This document shows positions 1 through 11,030 of a DNA stretch of 64,000 nt, piece by piece. A model generated the notes under the pieces. That model was given only the letters and a program-made list of their open reading frames with translations. It was not told where the DNA came from and did not search any database. The position numbers and the translations under genes were made by a program. Source of the DNA: Axinella damicornis (Eukaryota > Porifera > Demospongiae > Axinellida > Axinellidae); assembly GCA_963931865.1 (NCBI GenBank), contig OZ007509.1, positions 13,467,489-13,531,488 on the forward strand, in the 5' to 3' direction. Numbering within the stretch: the first letter of the stretch is position 1; every line of letters starts with the position of its first letter.

Positions 1-583
1 AATCTCATTAAAATCAAAAGACGCCCACAACAGGCCGAAGGGGGGGCTGCCGCCCCCCCTTCGAAACCCCCCCCGCTTGTACGTTTAGTGGGGGAGGCGC
101 GCCGAAATCTGACCAAATTTTTGAGTTCGTGCCTGAAAGTCGTCCCTAGGCCCTCTGAAGACTTTTTGGTGTCTTTTTGGACTGGCGAGAAGCCCTACAA
201 GTGCATAGGGTCTAAATGACGCATTTATGCGTCAATAGGGCTTAAAGGGTTAAAATGTCTCCAGCAATCTTAATTATAGCATCTACGTTTCAGTGCTCAT
301 GTGTCCAACTAAAAATCAAGTACATCGATATCACTCTAGACGTACCACCAGTACGCGCCTTCTGGTTCAGGTTCTCCCTGTATAATATAGGCAAGTTAAA
401 GTATTATGTCCCATTGAAACAATGCACCTACAAATTTACGTCCAATCCTGGTGAAATTAAACTGTAGCTATAAAAAAAACCATCATGCAGAAGTTATTGC
501 TATAGCAAATTCAGTTTTATGGTTGGGGTAGCTATACAGGTTTAAAAGTTATGGCTTGCTACACACGCAGTACAGCAACAGGC
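1..583. other. No gene seen; flank shared with a second locus
   Basis: No coding region is supported here. The first 80 bases carry G- and C-rich runs facing each other. From about 340 to 480 the sequence resembles about 11045-11430: both carry the same polylinker of words around CTGGTTCAG, TTCTCCCTGTATA and ATTATGTCCCATTGAAAC. This is the 3' flank of the EF-hand pseudogene and belongs to the duplicated block shared with the copy at 11.5-12.1 kb. A 70-codon open frame at 255-467 has no recognisable product. Confidence 0.5.
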
Positions 584-1124
584 TCAGTCTAGCGGTCCGT
601 ACAAAATCGCACTGTTCAGTTTGTTTTCAGTAGTGGAAAAGTACTCCACATGGTATGCTACGAACTCTTCGCGGGAGACCACACCGTCTCCATTTGTGTC
701 CATCACTTCAAAGGAGGATTTGGCATGTTTGGGGTCAATCCCAATGCACTTGTAGTGCAGTTCCCACTCATCCATTGACACGACTCCATCCCCATTGACG
801 TCCAGGCCGTTAAACATTGTCTGTAAAGTAGTAACTTGCATTTGTGTGTGGTTCGGCACGTTTGCGTAGCATTTCTTCAGCTCTTCATGATTGCTTTGTG
901 TCGTCTGTGAGCCCTGTAGCATCGCACAACTCTATGAGCGATGTTTTTATGTGGTGATGCTGCTTTGCGGTAACCCCACCAAGGACTTTGTAGTGCTGCA
1001 CGACCAGTTTGAAGTCTTTCCGAGTAATCAGGCCATCTTTGTTCACATCACTCACTTGCATTGCACGATCAATCTTCTTGTTCCAGAAGGGACTTCCTAG
1101 GAGAATCTTAGCGTGGTCATTCAT
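584..1124 (-). pseudogene. EF-hand calcium-binding protein, frameshifted copy 1
   Basis: Read on the minus strand, this is a copy of the intact EF-hand gene at 6672-7214. The N-terminal part starts at 1124 and keeps EF-hand 1 (DVNKDGLITRKD). The C-terminal part keeps EF-hands 3 and 4 (DVNGDGVVSMDE, DTNGDGVVSREE) and the ending AILYGPLD. The halves are in different frames: a 5-base deletion at about 892-897, just after the codons for TKQ, breaks the frame, and a 3-base insertion lies a little further on. The 541-base length compares with 543 in the intact gene. Both halves are otherwise well conserved, so inactivation looks recent, unless a sequencing error or a very short intron is involved. 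There is no canonical splice pair around the break, so I call it a pseudogene. Confidence 0.75.
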
Positions 1125-1340
1125 TTCCGAACTTTTGTATACAGCACAGTAATTAAAGCGACCCGACGAGCGATTTTGATGTGTCGTAGATAACACGCTG
1201 TGCATATATAATATAGTAACGACCATATGGGTGAAGAAACCAGGAATGGCCTAGGAATGAGGCTAATACATTCCACTCCACCTGTGCACCAGCGCAATCC
1301 AATTCTTCATGCATATGCAAATACCGGCTGGGGCCGCGCT

Positions 1341-1414
1341 AGCCTCCTGTCTGTACATCTCAACAACAACCAATCTATAGATTGGTTGTTGTTGTGATGT
1401 ACAGACAGGAGGCT
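1341..1414. repeat. Near-perfect 74-bp palindrome
   Basis: Two 37-base arms (1341-1377 and 1378-1414) are exact reverse complements except at one position, with no spacer. Each outer end carries AGCCTCCTGTCTGTACAT. The right half, read on the minus strand, resembles the start of RNASEH2B intron 7 near 33070-33106 (GGTTGTTGT and GATGTACAGACAGG). The palindrome lies exactly at the edge of the inverted RNASEH2B fragment, so it may mark the inversion junction rather than an independent element. Confidence 0.85.
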
Positions 1415-1426
1415 AGGCTAGCTGTA

Positions 1427-4306
1427 TACCCCTTGTGACGTCACCCTGTTTGACGCTCTTAAGTACATACATCACTTGCGGTGCTTATTGAAGCATGGGT
1501 AGGATTGCACACATACATTATTGTCAGTACACAAGCGTTCATTGATCCGTGGTTGTATGTACTTATGTACATGTATGTACAGATATGTGACCAACACTTT
1601 TTCAGTGCAGGGCTTGTTCAGACCCCCCTCCCCATCACGGCCATCACTCACCTTCGTTTTAAGTCACTGGAGGGTTTTCCCCTGACTATACCTGTACTCC
1701 TTCATACTATTGTGTAGAACTGAGAAAGAAGCATACATGCATGTAGTCATGGGTTACCGATGTTAAACGGAGCTTAATAAGGGAAGATGGTAATTTCTCA
1801 AAGGGAACATATCAGCAAGAGGCTTCGGTAAAAATGTGAGCTAGAGAATGGCACAATTAGCTACCATGCAACAATTTCCCATAATTAGTTTGCCAAACAC
1901 TGCACAAGTGACTTGATGTAGCCTACCTTTCGTGTCACACACGTGGGCCCACTGTTCACCGTGGACACATTTCTCAAGGGCCCTGCTACTGTGGTATGTT
2001 GGGTCATCTAGAATGGTGTCCGGCGTTGTGAACTTCCCTGACTGCAGATGACATGTGCGCAAGTAAAAAAGAAAAAAAAATTGTGTGGATGTACATACAG
2101 ACATCTGTTTACAGATCCGGTGCATGCGGAATTAACCATACAAGGATATAAGCTACACCATTTAAGTAAAGGACACCACCAACATGCATAATACATACCT
2201 TTCAGGTCCCACATGCACCTAATTGTATAATTAAGCTACTTGTGGCAAACAAGCTCTAATTTTATGGTGACATAATTTCCTCCTGACTACCATTTCCTTA
2301 TCAGTTGAGGCAGTAAGCCAGCTCATTAATTGCTTGCTTGTGTGTGCATTTGGACGATGTGCTTTCGTTGTTGTATGGTCCTCTACCACCTGCTCTGTAG
2401 CTATGTACTCAAGCAAGTTTAGTATGTACTCAAGCATGTAATTTGTTTCGTTGTTGTATGGTCCTGCTCTGTATACTAGTATTTTTTTCTGTTAGCTAGT
2501 TATATTTACTCAATCATGTTTTGTGCAAGTGAATTCCATTGAGTATTGGTTTGTGCTGTCAAAGCAAAACCGTAGTTGGCAATTAAACACACTGAGCTAC
2601 AAATTAGTGTTTACCATGGTTACAGACAAGGTGAATTTACACTGAGAAGTGGTACTGATCATTCAGGAAGGTCTGAGAATAAACCCAATAAGGTATGTGT
2701 AAAAGCTGGAGAGCCTGATCATCCAGCCAGTTCAGCCAAAATGAAAGGGCATTTACAATGCATATTGAATGCACTTCCAGTCTTGGAAGACATTTACATT
2801 AGCGTGTCAGCTAAGTAATTGTGCCATCGGTATCAACTTGCTGTGCTGGTGAGTGGTGAGTGGACATAAACTTTGAACCCCTTTTTAACATAATCACAGA
2901 GTAGACTTCAACTTCGGAGGCTTAGAACTGTCGAACTGTAGTCTGCTAAGGCCATCATTGAGTGCCAACTATCGTCACGATGCTGTTCTTGTGCCGTCGA
3001 TGTCTGCCCTCCAGCAGGTGAGTTAGCTACTGGTGTTGACTAATGCCTAGTTATAACACTGTTCACACCTAGTTGTACCATAGTGCATAGTCATTTGAAA
3101 GGCACCGCCACAGTGGACAAATTAATCCCATGTAACACTAAGCGGTACCTTTGAAGCCCAATATACCCTAGCAAGCCATGGTATTACTTATAACACTCTT
3201 CAGACCTAGTTAGCTATAACACTCTTCACACCTTTGTTATAACACTCTTCACACCTAGTTATAACACTCTTCAGACCTAGTTATAACACTCTTCACACCT
3301 AGTTATAACACTCTTCACACCTAGTTATAACACTCTTCGCACCTAGTTATAACACTCTTCACACCTAGTTATAACACTCTTCGCACCTAGTTATAACACT
3401 TCACACTAAGTGGACTAAAAGGGTGGTATGTTGCAATCATGCTGTATTTAGTACAAATATATATTATATATATACATAAGCACTAATAGCCATATAGGCC
3501 ATGATTCTGAGCCCATATGTCATGTTTGCAGTTCAGCATTAATTTAAGCTCTAGCTACCTCCTCATAGCACCAAAATTAGGCTTGAACAATAATATCATG
3601 ATAAAGTGTCTGGAAGGTTTTTAGCTGCCTGTATCATGATTTTCACTACTAGCTATATAACAGAGCGTATAGTTATAAGGATGAGTCCAGTAATGGTGTG
3701 AGTCTCACCCCAAAAGGTGTGAGTTTACAATGACCTATCCTGGACAGCCATGTGAAAGCATTTTATTGTCACACTGAACAAACAGTAGGCCAGATCTTTT
3801 CCAGCATTTTATCCCATGAAGTTGGGTAATAGTACTAGCGTTATACAGAAAACCGTAGTCTCAGGCAGCTAAAAACCTTCTGGACTTTGCCAAATAGCTC
3901 ATTAGTGTATGGTCTTAAACGGGGATGTGGTGTCTCACGTGAGCAAGGAGCGTGACTGAAAGGAAGCCACATGAGCACTTGGATTGTAGTTTCTCTTGGT
4001 GAGGAAGTCGAGAACATTGACATTTTCTCAGCATCTGCAACTGAACTCCTCACCATTATCACTATAGTGCCATGCATGTGACTGACATCACAGTTGAAAT
4101 GGTGACATCACCATCAAGTTCAAATGCTTGAAGATATATAATCGCTACATAATCACTCAGCTGGAAGGTACTAAACGAAAAAGGTGTGAAGCTTATAGAT
4201 GCGATTTTACTGCATGCAATCTTGCCTGTGCTGGGGTCCAGTAAGGATATGAAAGAAGGTCCATCTGCACCCACTTCAGTGTCGGAACTCGTGGAAGGCA
4301 TTTCAT
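1427..4306 (-). pseudogene. Inverted partial duplication of RNASEH2B (exons 2, 5, 6 and a scrap of 7)
   Basis: On the minus strand this block carries, in gene order, a copy of exon 2 (4306-4226, 81 nt, encoding ..[14 protein letters not shown]..), exon 5 (2041-1927, 115 nt), exon 6 (1719-1652, 68 nt) and the last bases of exon 7 (near 1427-1447, the GGGTGACGTCAC word). Exon lengths and splice sites equal those of the intact gene at 17.3-43.2 kb. Exons 3 and 4 are missing. Exon 6 has TGA where the intact gene has TGG (bases 1661-1670). Intron sequence is also shared: 3480-4370 matches 18700-19230, and 1480-3060 matches 28730-32100, all in inverse orientation. It cannot encode RNase H2B. It is useful as a pre-insertion reference for transposons in the intact gene. 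Confidence 0.85.
3186..3412. repeat. 22-bp minisatellite, about 10 units
   Basis: Tandem units of about 22 bases built on TTATAACACTCTTCACACC plus TAG, with single-base changes (CACACC, CAGACC, CGCACC). A loose first unit lies near 3049. It occupies the stretch between two blocks of the inverted RNASEH2B fragment. Confidence 0.9.
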
Positions 4307-4369
4307 CTACATGTACAAGAAAGACATTACTTCTGCATGCAACTACTAACAGGCCACATACTATGTGAA

Positions 4370-5086
4370 TTGTGCGGTCTTGCCACTAAAAAGTGGCACA
4401 GTACAGTGCTGCTTCACCCGCGAATACTGAAAACTTTAATTTAACTATGGTAGCTACTATCTTAAAAGGTAGATGCAGCACGTACATAAAGAGTGGCAAT
4501 GGGTGCATGTGCACCTTACACATTCACCAAAGAGGTAGGTGCACACTTTGTTAATTGTGTGAAGGAGCACCAATGTTTGCGTTTCACACCCAGGCATGGA
4601 TCATTGGTTGCGAACAGTCATAGCCGTGGTTTGCTGTTAGCTACATACGTTGGAAAATGCTGGTAGCTATACTGTCTCTAGAGCACAATGGGCACACTCA
4701 GTAGCAAGTAGTATGTACGTAGAGCCTTCAGCAGCTGACCTCCTCTGGTTGTCGTCTGAGTTGTCGTATCATCACACATGCATGCCTGGTAGTGGTAAAA
4801 GTCCTTGTTTCTATTGCCGTCGAATTTGGTGAGTCGTAAGAGGCAAAACTACATCACACTGTGTTTTCACCACACCAACACACTTTAATCAGCGTGTATA
4901 CGCACAAGTGCTTGAAACACAACACACAATGCTATGAGACTGGTATATTATAGGCATTCATTATAGTGAACTTTGACCTACATTGTAAAAGTGGGGGGTG
5001 GGTACATTTTGTGAGACTAGGGTGTTAGTGCATGTATCAAGCTAGACCGTTTTTCTCACTCACAGGACAAGGTCGATCTGTTTAAA
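4370..5086. other. No gene supported
   Basis: Homology to RNASEH2B intron 1 stops near 4365. A 60-codon open frame at 4650-4832 runs into a GTGAGT word at 4829-4834 and could be an exon, but its product is not recognisable and nothing else supports it. The rest is AT-rich non-coding DNA. Confidence 0.4.
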
Positions 5087-5397
5087 ACAGTGGGATACTC
5101 CTTATCACCAGCTGCTGAGCCAAGCTTGCTTACCAGATCTTAGCACTCGCCGGAAACATTTGTCTTTGTTATTTTTATAAACTTATTAATGGTGTGTATT
5201 TGTATCATGACCTACCCCTTGTAACTCACACATCACAGTATGCACTTCGCAACAACCACTCCCTTGTTCAATTCAGTGCTCACACTAATTGTTTCTATTA
5301 TTCCTTTTTCCCGTATGTAACTTCCCTGTGGAATACATTACCTGACTCTATTACTTCTGCACCCTCTATTAAGAACCTTGTTCATTTAGTATAGTTT
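5087..5397 (+). mobile_element. 3' fragment of a non-LTR retrotransposon
   Basis: The frame ending at 5394 encodes the C-terminal tail typical of CR1/jockey-like reverse transcriptase polyproteins. It has a YKLINGV-like stretch followed by a segment reading SFFPYVTSLWNTLPDSI, matching the conserved 'FFPRT..WNSLP' ending of these elements. An in-frame stop follows. The upstream codons from about 5087 read in the same frame. The reverse transcriptase core is absent, so this is a 5'-truncated dead copy, as is usual for LINEs. Family assignment within non-LTR elements is uncertain. Confidence 0.65.
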
Positions 5398-6160
5398 GTA
5401 TGGGCATGTGCTTGTATTAGTGTTTTTCACTACTCACTATGTCCTTTGCATCTGCATAAAGTTTTATAGAAAAAAAAAGTGCATACAAGCTCAGCTTGGA
5501 ACTGGAAGTGCAATGGTTAGTAAGTCTACATGAGTGATAGTTTGGGGATATATGTAGTCCCTTTTATCAAACTGTTACTGATGAGTGTGCAGATTCTTCT
5601 GGACTGTATACGTACTTGGTGTACAGTTAGTGCATTGTCTGAGGAACCTGTCTGAAGAGGCACTATTATATGCAAGGGAGGGGATTTCTGGACAGCTGCA
5701 GTAGAAGATTTCCGGACACTGCCCCAGCTTTCATTCTCCAGCAGCAGTTTTTCAGTGCATCATCAATAATAAGAATAATAATTTAGCTTTTGTGTGTTCA
5801 TCATATAATAATGTAGTCTCCATATAATTACATTCGAGCTCCCTGGCGCCGGCGCGCCGCGCCGCGGCCCCAGCCGATACGCATGCATCAAATACAGGAT
5901 CCTAGGGAATGGCCTCGGAACGAGACTAATACACCTACGTAATCCTTCATCCGTACGCGTAAATACGGCATGTACATTTCAGTAGCACACAATTGTAATC
6001 GCTCATCTGCTATATTATATATATACTAGCATAATGTATAACATTGTGGGGCGAGCCTGAGCGAGTGCATGCATATGCAACATTCATTTCGAATGTAGCT
6101 AACTCAACCTCAGGCTGTAAAAACTGTATGGACAATACATGATGATCTTGCATAGCTAGC
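5398..6160. other. Intergenic, with a dispersed-repeat copy
   Basis: No gene seen. Bases 5835-5955 hold a repeat related to 1240-1340, 10105-10195 and 12725-12790. Shared words are GGCCTCGGAACGAG, ATTCCCTGTATTTG (or its complement) and GCATGCATATGCAAATAC. At 6005-6020 there is a TATATATATA run upstream of the EF-hand gene, but it is 650 bases from the chosen start codon. Confidence 0.5.
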
Positions 6161-6671
6161 TATACATGCGGCACGAGTAGACAGTGAAAGCACTCTCGCT
6201 GTCTTCTTTCGCTATGCAGTAGCTCCCATGACTGTAGCCATTGAAGAGCAGAGGTCTACGAGTCAGTGACTTCAACGTTGCAACACAGTGAGCAACCGTG
6301 CAGCCGCGATCGGTGAACTTTGTAGCTAGCTAGATCAGTCAGAAGTCGCACTTTCGCAGTCTTTGTTGCCGTGCGGTACCGCGCATTGCTGTATCCATTG
6401 AAGAGGTAGACTCGTGAGTGGTCTCCGTCCCTGTTGTAGCCATCCAAGGAGTACACGTTTCACGATTCGTGCCTCTCAGCTAGCTAGCTACGGTGCTTCC
6501 TTGTCGAGTGAGCACGTGTGAATTATCATGACGCAAGTAACTTTCGGTTATTTGCAGAAGCATTTATTTACGGTACGACGTACGATACATACAGACATAC
6601 AGACACGGTCTCCGTTTTACACGTCTATGTGGGGCTCGCTCAGGCTCGCCCCAATTAATACAACTTTGGAA

Positions 6672-7214
6672 ATGACTGACCGCGCTAAGATGCTCCAAGA
6701 AAGTCCCTTCTGGAACAAGAAAGTTGATCGTGTAATCCAAGTGACTGATGTGAACAAAGATGGCGTGATCACTCTGAAAGACTTCGAACTGGTGGCGCAG
6801 CGCTACAAAGATCTTGGTGGGGTTACCGCAGAGCAGCATCAACGCATAAAAACATCCCTCAAGAGTTTTAGCGATGCTGCAGGGCTCACAGACCACACAA
6901 AGCAATTCACTCATGAAGAGTATAAGAAACTCTACGCGAACATGCAGGACCCACAAATGCACGATATTCTTTTCCGGACAATGTTTTCCGCCCTGGACGT
7001 CAATGGGGATGGAGTCGTGTCATGTGATGAGTGGGAACTGCACTACAAGTGCTTTGGGATTGACCCCAAACATGCCAAAGCCTCCTTTGAAGCTATGGAC
7101 ACAAACGGAGACGGTGTGATCTCCTGTGAAGAGTTCATAGCATACCAGGTGGAGTACTTTACCACTACTGAAAACAAACTGAACAGTGCGATTTTGTACG
7201 GACCGCTAGACTGA
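6672..7214 (+). CDS. EF-hand calcium-binding protein, sarcoplasmic/luciferin-binding type
   Basis: This encodes 180 residues if translation starts at 6672 (MTDRAKML). An in-frame ATG at 6528 would add 48 residues, but those are not conserved in the two relatives, and 180 residues is usual for sarcoplasmic calcium-binding proteins. Loop 1 is at residues 26-37 (DVNKDGVITLKD), loop 3 at 109-120 (DVNGDGVVSCDE) and loop 4 at 143-154 (DTNGDGVISCEE). All have Asp or Asn ligands at positions 1, 3 and 5, Gly at 6 and, in loops 3 and 4, Glu at 12. The second hand, around residues 74-86, is degenerate. This three-functional-loop pattern is that of sarcoplasmic calcium-binding proteins and the related coelenterazine-binding and photoprotein families, so cytosolic Ca2+ buffering or sensing is the likely role. 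Light emission cannot be inferred. There is no intron. It is the only intact one of three local copies and lies opposite to the other two. Confidence 0.85.
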   Translation: MTDRAKMLQESPFWNKKVDRVIQVTDVNKDGVITLKDFELVAQRYKDLGGVTAEQHQRIKTSLKSFSDAAGLTDHTKQFTHEEYKKLYANMQDPQMHDILFRTMFSALDVNGDGVVSCDEWELHYKCFGIDPKHAKASFEAMDTNGDGVISCEEFIAYQVEYFTTTENKLNSAILYGPLD

Positions 7215-7455
7215 GCCTGCATGTTGCTGTGTAGCAAGCCATGCATAAATGTATAGCTTCAGTTTTATCGTGCACCATAAAACTGAATTTGTTATAGCAA
7301 GCTATAGCTAACTTTTGCATAATGGTTTTGTATACAATGTACAGTTTCACCAGGATTGGACGTAATTTTGTAACGATATCGATAGCTATAGCAATGAGAC
7401 TTATACTTGAGAAAAACATTTAAATTACGGGTACCCACGTATACGGTGCAATTCT

Positions 7456-8398
7456 GTGTATTCCCATTTGGTCAATTCCCATTTTGTCAATTCCCACTTC
7501 GTCAATTTCACTTCGTCAATTCCCACTTTGTCAACTTCTCACTTTGTCAATTCCCACTTCGTCAACATTGACCAAGTGGGAATTGACCAAGTGGGAATTG
7601 TCAAAGTGAGAAATTGACAAAGTGGGAATCAATACTAATACTCGTCAAAACTGAGGTGAATATGGTATGCAAACCAAGTGTGCATAGTAGATATAACAAC
7701 ATGGGTTGTGAGACTTATATTTCTCCATCAGTGTATGCTATCTTTCTTGAGTCAATTTAGGCATTCATTGACAACTATACATCTCTTTCGTCTTGTGATC
7801 CTGCTTCAAGCTGGACTGCTGTGAGTTCCGTACGTAGGTGCTTGCTCTTCTTTGATGGTACCCACCAGTCGGTAGCTAGCTGTTGGGATGTCACCGACTA
7901 ATGATTGAATTAAACATGCTGTGCCATCCCTCCAAGTGATTGCTTGGTCTGCTCCCATCAAGCTCAAAGACACTCCACATTGCAGGAGAAAACTGCCCAC
8001 TATCTAGCCAGCTAGGTGTTTTCAACATAGCTGAGAAGATCATCCAACTGAGGGAGTGCACTGGGCATTTTTTTGCTTGAGCTCAGAGTAGTAGATTGAG
8101 ATCTCCCACTCTGCTAACTCACTGAAATTGCTCACCCACTTCCTGGGGGTTCCTCCCTGAACTTCAGTCAATGCACATGCGTGGTAATTCAGCCCTGAGT
8201 CTCACAACCCATAGCTAGCTACTATGCACCCTTGCTATGCAGTATTTAGTATAGATTCCCACTTTGTCAATTCTCACTTGGTCAATGTTGACGAAGTGGG
8301 AATTGACAAAGTGAGAAATTGACAAAGTGGGAATTGACGAAGTGAAATTGACGAAGTGGGAATTGACGAAATGGGAATTGACGAAATGGGAAGACACC
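7456..8398. mobile_element. Foldback transposon with long repeat-built inverted ends
   Basis: The left end (7456 to about 7625) and the right end (about 8255 to 8398) are reverse complements over roughly 140 bases. Both are made of about 15-base units of the type CCCACTTCGTCAATT. Each end also contains a smaller internal palindrome where the units switch direction, near 7567-7575 and 8284-8292. The outermost bases are GTGTATTCCCAT and its near complement. The element is flanked by the direct repeat GCAATTCT (7448-7455 and 8399-8406), a probable 8-9 bp target duplication. The 600-base interior has no convincing coding region. The superfamily is not certain; duplication length allows hAT or Mutator-like. 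Confidence 0.8.
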
Positions 8399-8659
8399 GC
8401 AATTCTTACGCCGCTTTGGAACGAAAGTAGGTGCTGGACTCTTTTTCTTTATCTTTATAATAATAATATTTCATTGCAGCAGTGCCATCAACAGGGGTTA
8501 CATGAGTAGCAGTAAGCTAATGCAGGCATGCAACCGTTACAAAATTACAAAAAATAATTATACTATAGCTCGACAGACCCGCCTACTGCATGCTTGAAAG
8601 ACGAACTTCCTGCACTCTTTGGCCCCTCCCACAAACTTGAATAAATTCTGACCGCATGC

Positions 8660-8990
8660 ATGCGACAAACCATTCTCGAAACCATTGGCGACCAAATGGA
8701 AGACAAGACATTATTCACAACTTAGCCAGCACGGTGAGTTTCGACATGTAAGCGTCAGTGAACGACAGCGATCACATCTGTGTGGTCAGAAGCTTTGTGG
8801 GGCCTTCGTAAGAGCTGTACTGGCGACGAACTTCGAAGAGAGCGATCGAGCGATGGCGGCCGACGGCACTACAAAAGCGCTTGTATCTCCACCACCAAGG
8901 TGAGTTTCAGCACCAAAATTGTACGGTGAGGACAGTGCATGATGGCGATCACGACGGCGTAGTCAGAATCTTTGCAGGCCATTGCTAAGT
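8660..8990 (+). repeat. Dispersed repeat family R2, copy 1
   Basis: This is one of three copies of a repeat of about 340 bases; the others are at 9068-9460 (+) and 33420-33760 (-). Shared words include GAAGACAAGACA, CACAACTTAGCCAGCACGGT, GTCAGTGAACGACAGCGATC and CTCCACCACCAAGGTGAG. Two GGTGAGTTT words at 8731 and 8900 look like splice donors. The open frame across 8685-8903 is partly conserved between copies but carries no domain that I recognise. It may be an exon-bearing non-autonomous element. Confidence 0.7.
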
Positions 8991-9067
8991 AGTCAAACAG
9001 TAATTATTTATTAATTAATTACGAGGGGCAACCGCACTCCTGGTAACGCCGCGGTTGCCTCGCCGTA

Positions 9068-9555
9068 GCGAAGCTAATTATTGCAATTCGTTCCAATGAA
9101 CGCACATGCCACGTGGCTCAGTCGATCGCGAGCAATGGCGACTAAAAAGAAGACAAGACAGCACTCACAACTTAGCCAGCACGGTGAGTTTTGGCATGTA
9201 AGCGTCAGTGAACGACAGCGATCACGGCTGTGTGGTCAGAATCTTCGTGTGCCTTTCCTAAGAACGGTACTGCCACCGGAAGTCGGAGAGAGCGCTCGAG
9301 CAATGGCGGCCACGGCGAGACAAAAGCGCTTGTATCTCCACCACCAAGGTGAGTTTCAGCACAAAAATTGTACGCTTGGGTCACTGAACGATAGCGATCA
9401 CGATGGTGTAGGCAGATTCTTTGTAGGCCATTTGCAAGTAGTCAAACATTAATTATTTAGTTTAGATTACATTACGCGACACAATTTTCTCTATACCAGG
9501 AGTGTAACATTATTTACGCGGCACAATTTTTCCCCTACCAGGAGTGTAACATCTA
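9068..9555 (+). repeat. Dispersed repeat family R2, copy 2, with terminal 40-bp units
   Basis: It matches copy 1 from about 9130 and copy 3 (33273-33780, inverse) over its whole length. It includes the ACGCACATGCCACGTGGC start and two terminal units containing CAGGAGTGTAACAT (9487-9555), which are the complement of the ACACTCCTGGTAGGGG units at 33280-33420. So the unit of mobility is about 490 bases. The frame 9081-9452 is open for 123 codons, but I do not recognise the product. Confidence 0.7.
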
Positions 9556-9581
9556 GCTTTATAGTACATGTTATATAAATT

Positions 9582-9767
9582 TTAACTTATTATATCATGT
9601 TTAGCTGCACAAAGAATATATTTAAATTTGTCAATAAAGGGGAGGGGGGTAAATGAATCATCCAAATAAGATAGACAGTCAAAAAAGCGATTTCTTAGAT
9701 CTTCTAGAGCAGGGCACTCCATTATGAAATGAAATTCATAAAGTTTCAATAGAATTAATGGACACAA
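9582..9767 (-). mobile_element. C-terminal fragment of a retroelement polyprotein
   Basis: On the minus strand, 61 codons include a segment of the form EFHFIMECPALEDLR. This resembles the short zinc-binding-like tail (HxxxxCP) found after the reverse transcriptase in several LINE clades. Nothing upstream extends it, so it is a truncated remnant. Assignment is based only on this motif. Confidence 0.5.
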
Positions 9768-10104
9768 TTTGCAAGTCCGGAGCTGTAGCTATTCTCCGCT
9801 TACTCTTACCTTTTACCACTGGCAAAAAAATGGTAGCTAAGGCATCCATGATCGATCGATCGAACGACTTGCAAAATGTCATGCAAAATGACAGTGCATA
9901 TGCGCATAGCGCATGTGATTTGCATGCACACAAGAATGGTTTATTCAATGATTGGCCCTGGCTAGCTAGACTCACCAGACCATTCCGTTCCCGGGTCCGG
10001 GTCCAGGCGTATTTCTGTTCTCGGGTCCGTCTCCGTTCCCGGGTCTGGGCACATTTCGTTCCTGGGTTTGGATTGTCCCTCTCAGCCCCCACAGTATCAG
10101 CCTC

Positions 10105-10783
10105 GTTCCGAGGCCATTCCCTGTATTTGATTGCTTTGCATGCATGCGTATGCAAATACTGGCTGGGGCCGTGCTGCACGGCGCTGGGGAGTGACGTGCG
10201 ATGACACCAGATATATACATGCACAGTACACATAGAGTCTCGTTCCTGGTCCCAAGCCCAGCTTTTTTCTTGTTTATTGCATGCAAACGCTGGATGTGGG
10301 ACTGGGAATGAGGCTAGTAGACCTACATGCGGCAAATTATGCCTACAAACTAACATGTTCACATGTCTCACTATGCAATCTGATTGTTGCCACCAGATTT
10401 CCAGTCACTGAATTAGTGCCAAGTGGTCCATGGCTTGCCAGGCTTGTAGATTTTCCACTTAGCTACATCCACAACCGTTAATTATGAAGCTTCAACAAGG
10501 TATAGTGTTGGAATGTCTCAGTGCTGAGGAACAGCAGTTTGTACAACAGTGGAGTAGTATGAAGTAGCAAGTGTGTACATGTTCTCCAATAGCTGATAAT
10601 AAGGATCGGAGAAATTGACGTTGTACAATTAGATGAAACAAACATGAACATGCAAAAGTTAGCTACATAATTATGATGCTAAAATGAATGTTACGTAAAC
10701 ATAGAACAAGTGCCTATCTGTATACTAACAGATAGCTGGTCATGTGATGAGATCTCAGAGGTGAGACCACAACACTTATACCA
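10105..10783. repeat. Duplicated block, copy 1 (second copy 12725-13662)
   Basis: The two blocks share, in the same order and orientation, the GCCTCGTTCC / CATTCCCTGTATTTG start and a TCGTTCCTGGTCCCAAG hairpin. They also share the word GGTCCATGGCTTGCCAGGCT, a stretch around CAGCAGTTTGTACAACAGTG, and the ending GAACAAGTGCCTATCTGTAT to ACCACAACACTTATACCA. Copy 2 has extra sequence near 13330-13570. Both are followed by a CCTGGGAA-type minisatellite. No gene is seen in either. Confidence 0.75.
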
Positions 10784-11030
10784 GTGGGCCTGGTAAACTG
10801 TGAGTGGGCCAGGGAACTGCATGTGACTCCACCTGGGAACATGTGAGTGGGCCTGGGAATCTGTGAGTGGGCCTGGGAATCTGTGAGTGGGCCTGGAAAA
10901 CTGGGAGTGAGCCTGGGAACATGTGAGTGGGCCTGGTAACCTATAAGTGGGCCAGGGAAACTGTGAGTCAGTGGGCCTGGGAATCTGTGAGTGGGGATGG
11001 GTGAACATTCCCACTCCCCTTGGGCCTGGG
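10784..11030. repeat. About 20-bp minisatellite, degenerate
   Basis: About 11 imperfect units based on GAGTGGGCCTGGGAANCTGT. It is the same family as the array at 14190-14755, but older and more diverged. The open frames crossing it on both strands are repeat-driven and not genes. Confidence 0.85.

Noticed and set aside
6528..6671. 48 extra N-terminal codons for the EF-hand protein
   Set aside because: Not conserved in the two related copies, and the family length fits the inner ATG.
10204..10313. Further TAGCC foldback copy
   Set aside because: The ends (GTCTCGTTCCTGGTCCC and complement) are diverged and no target duplication is visible; recorded only as part of the duplicated block.
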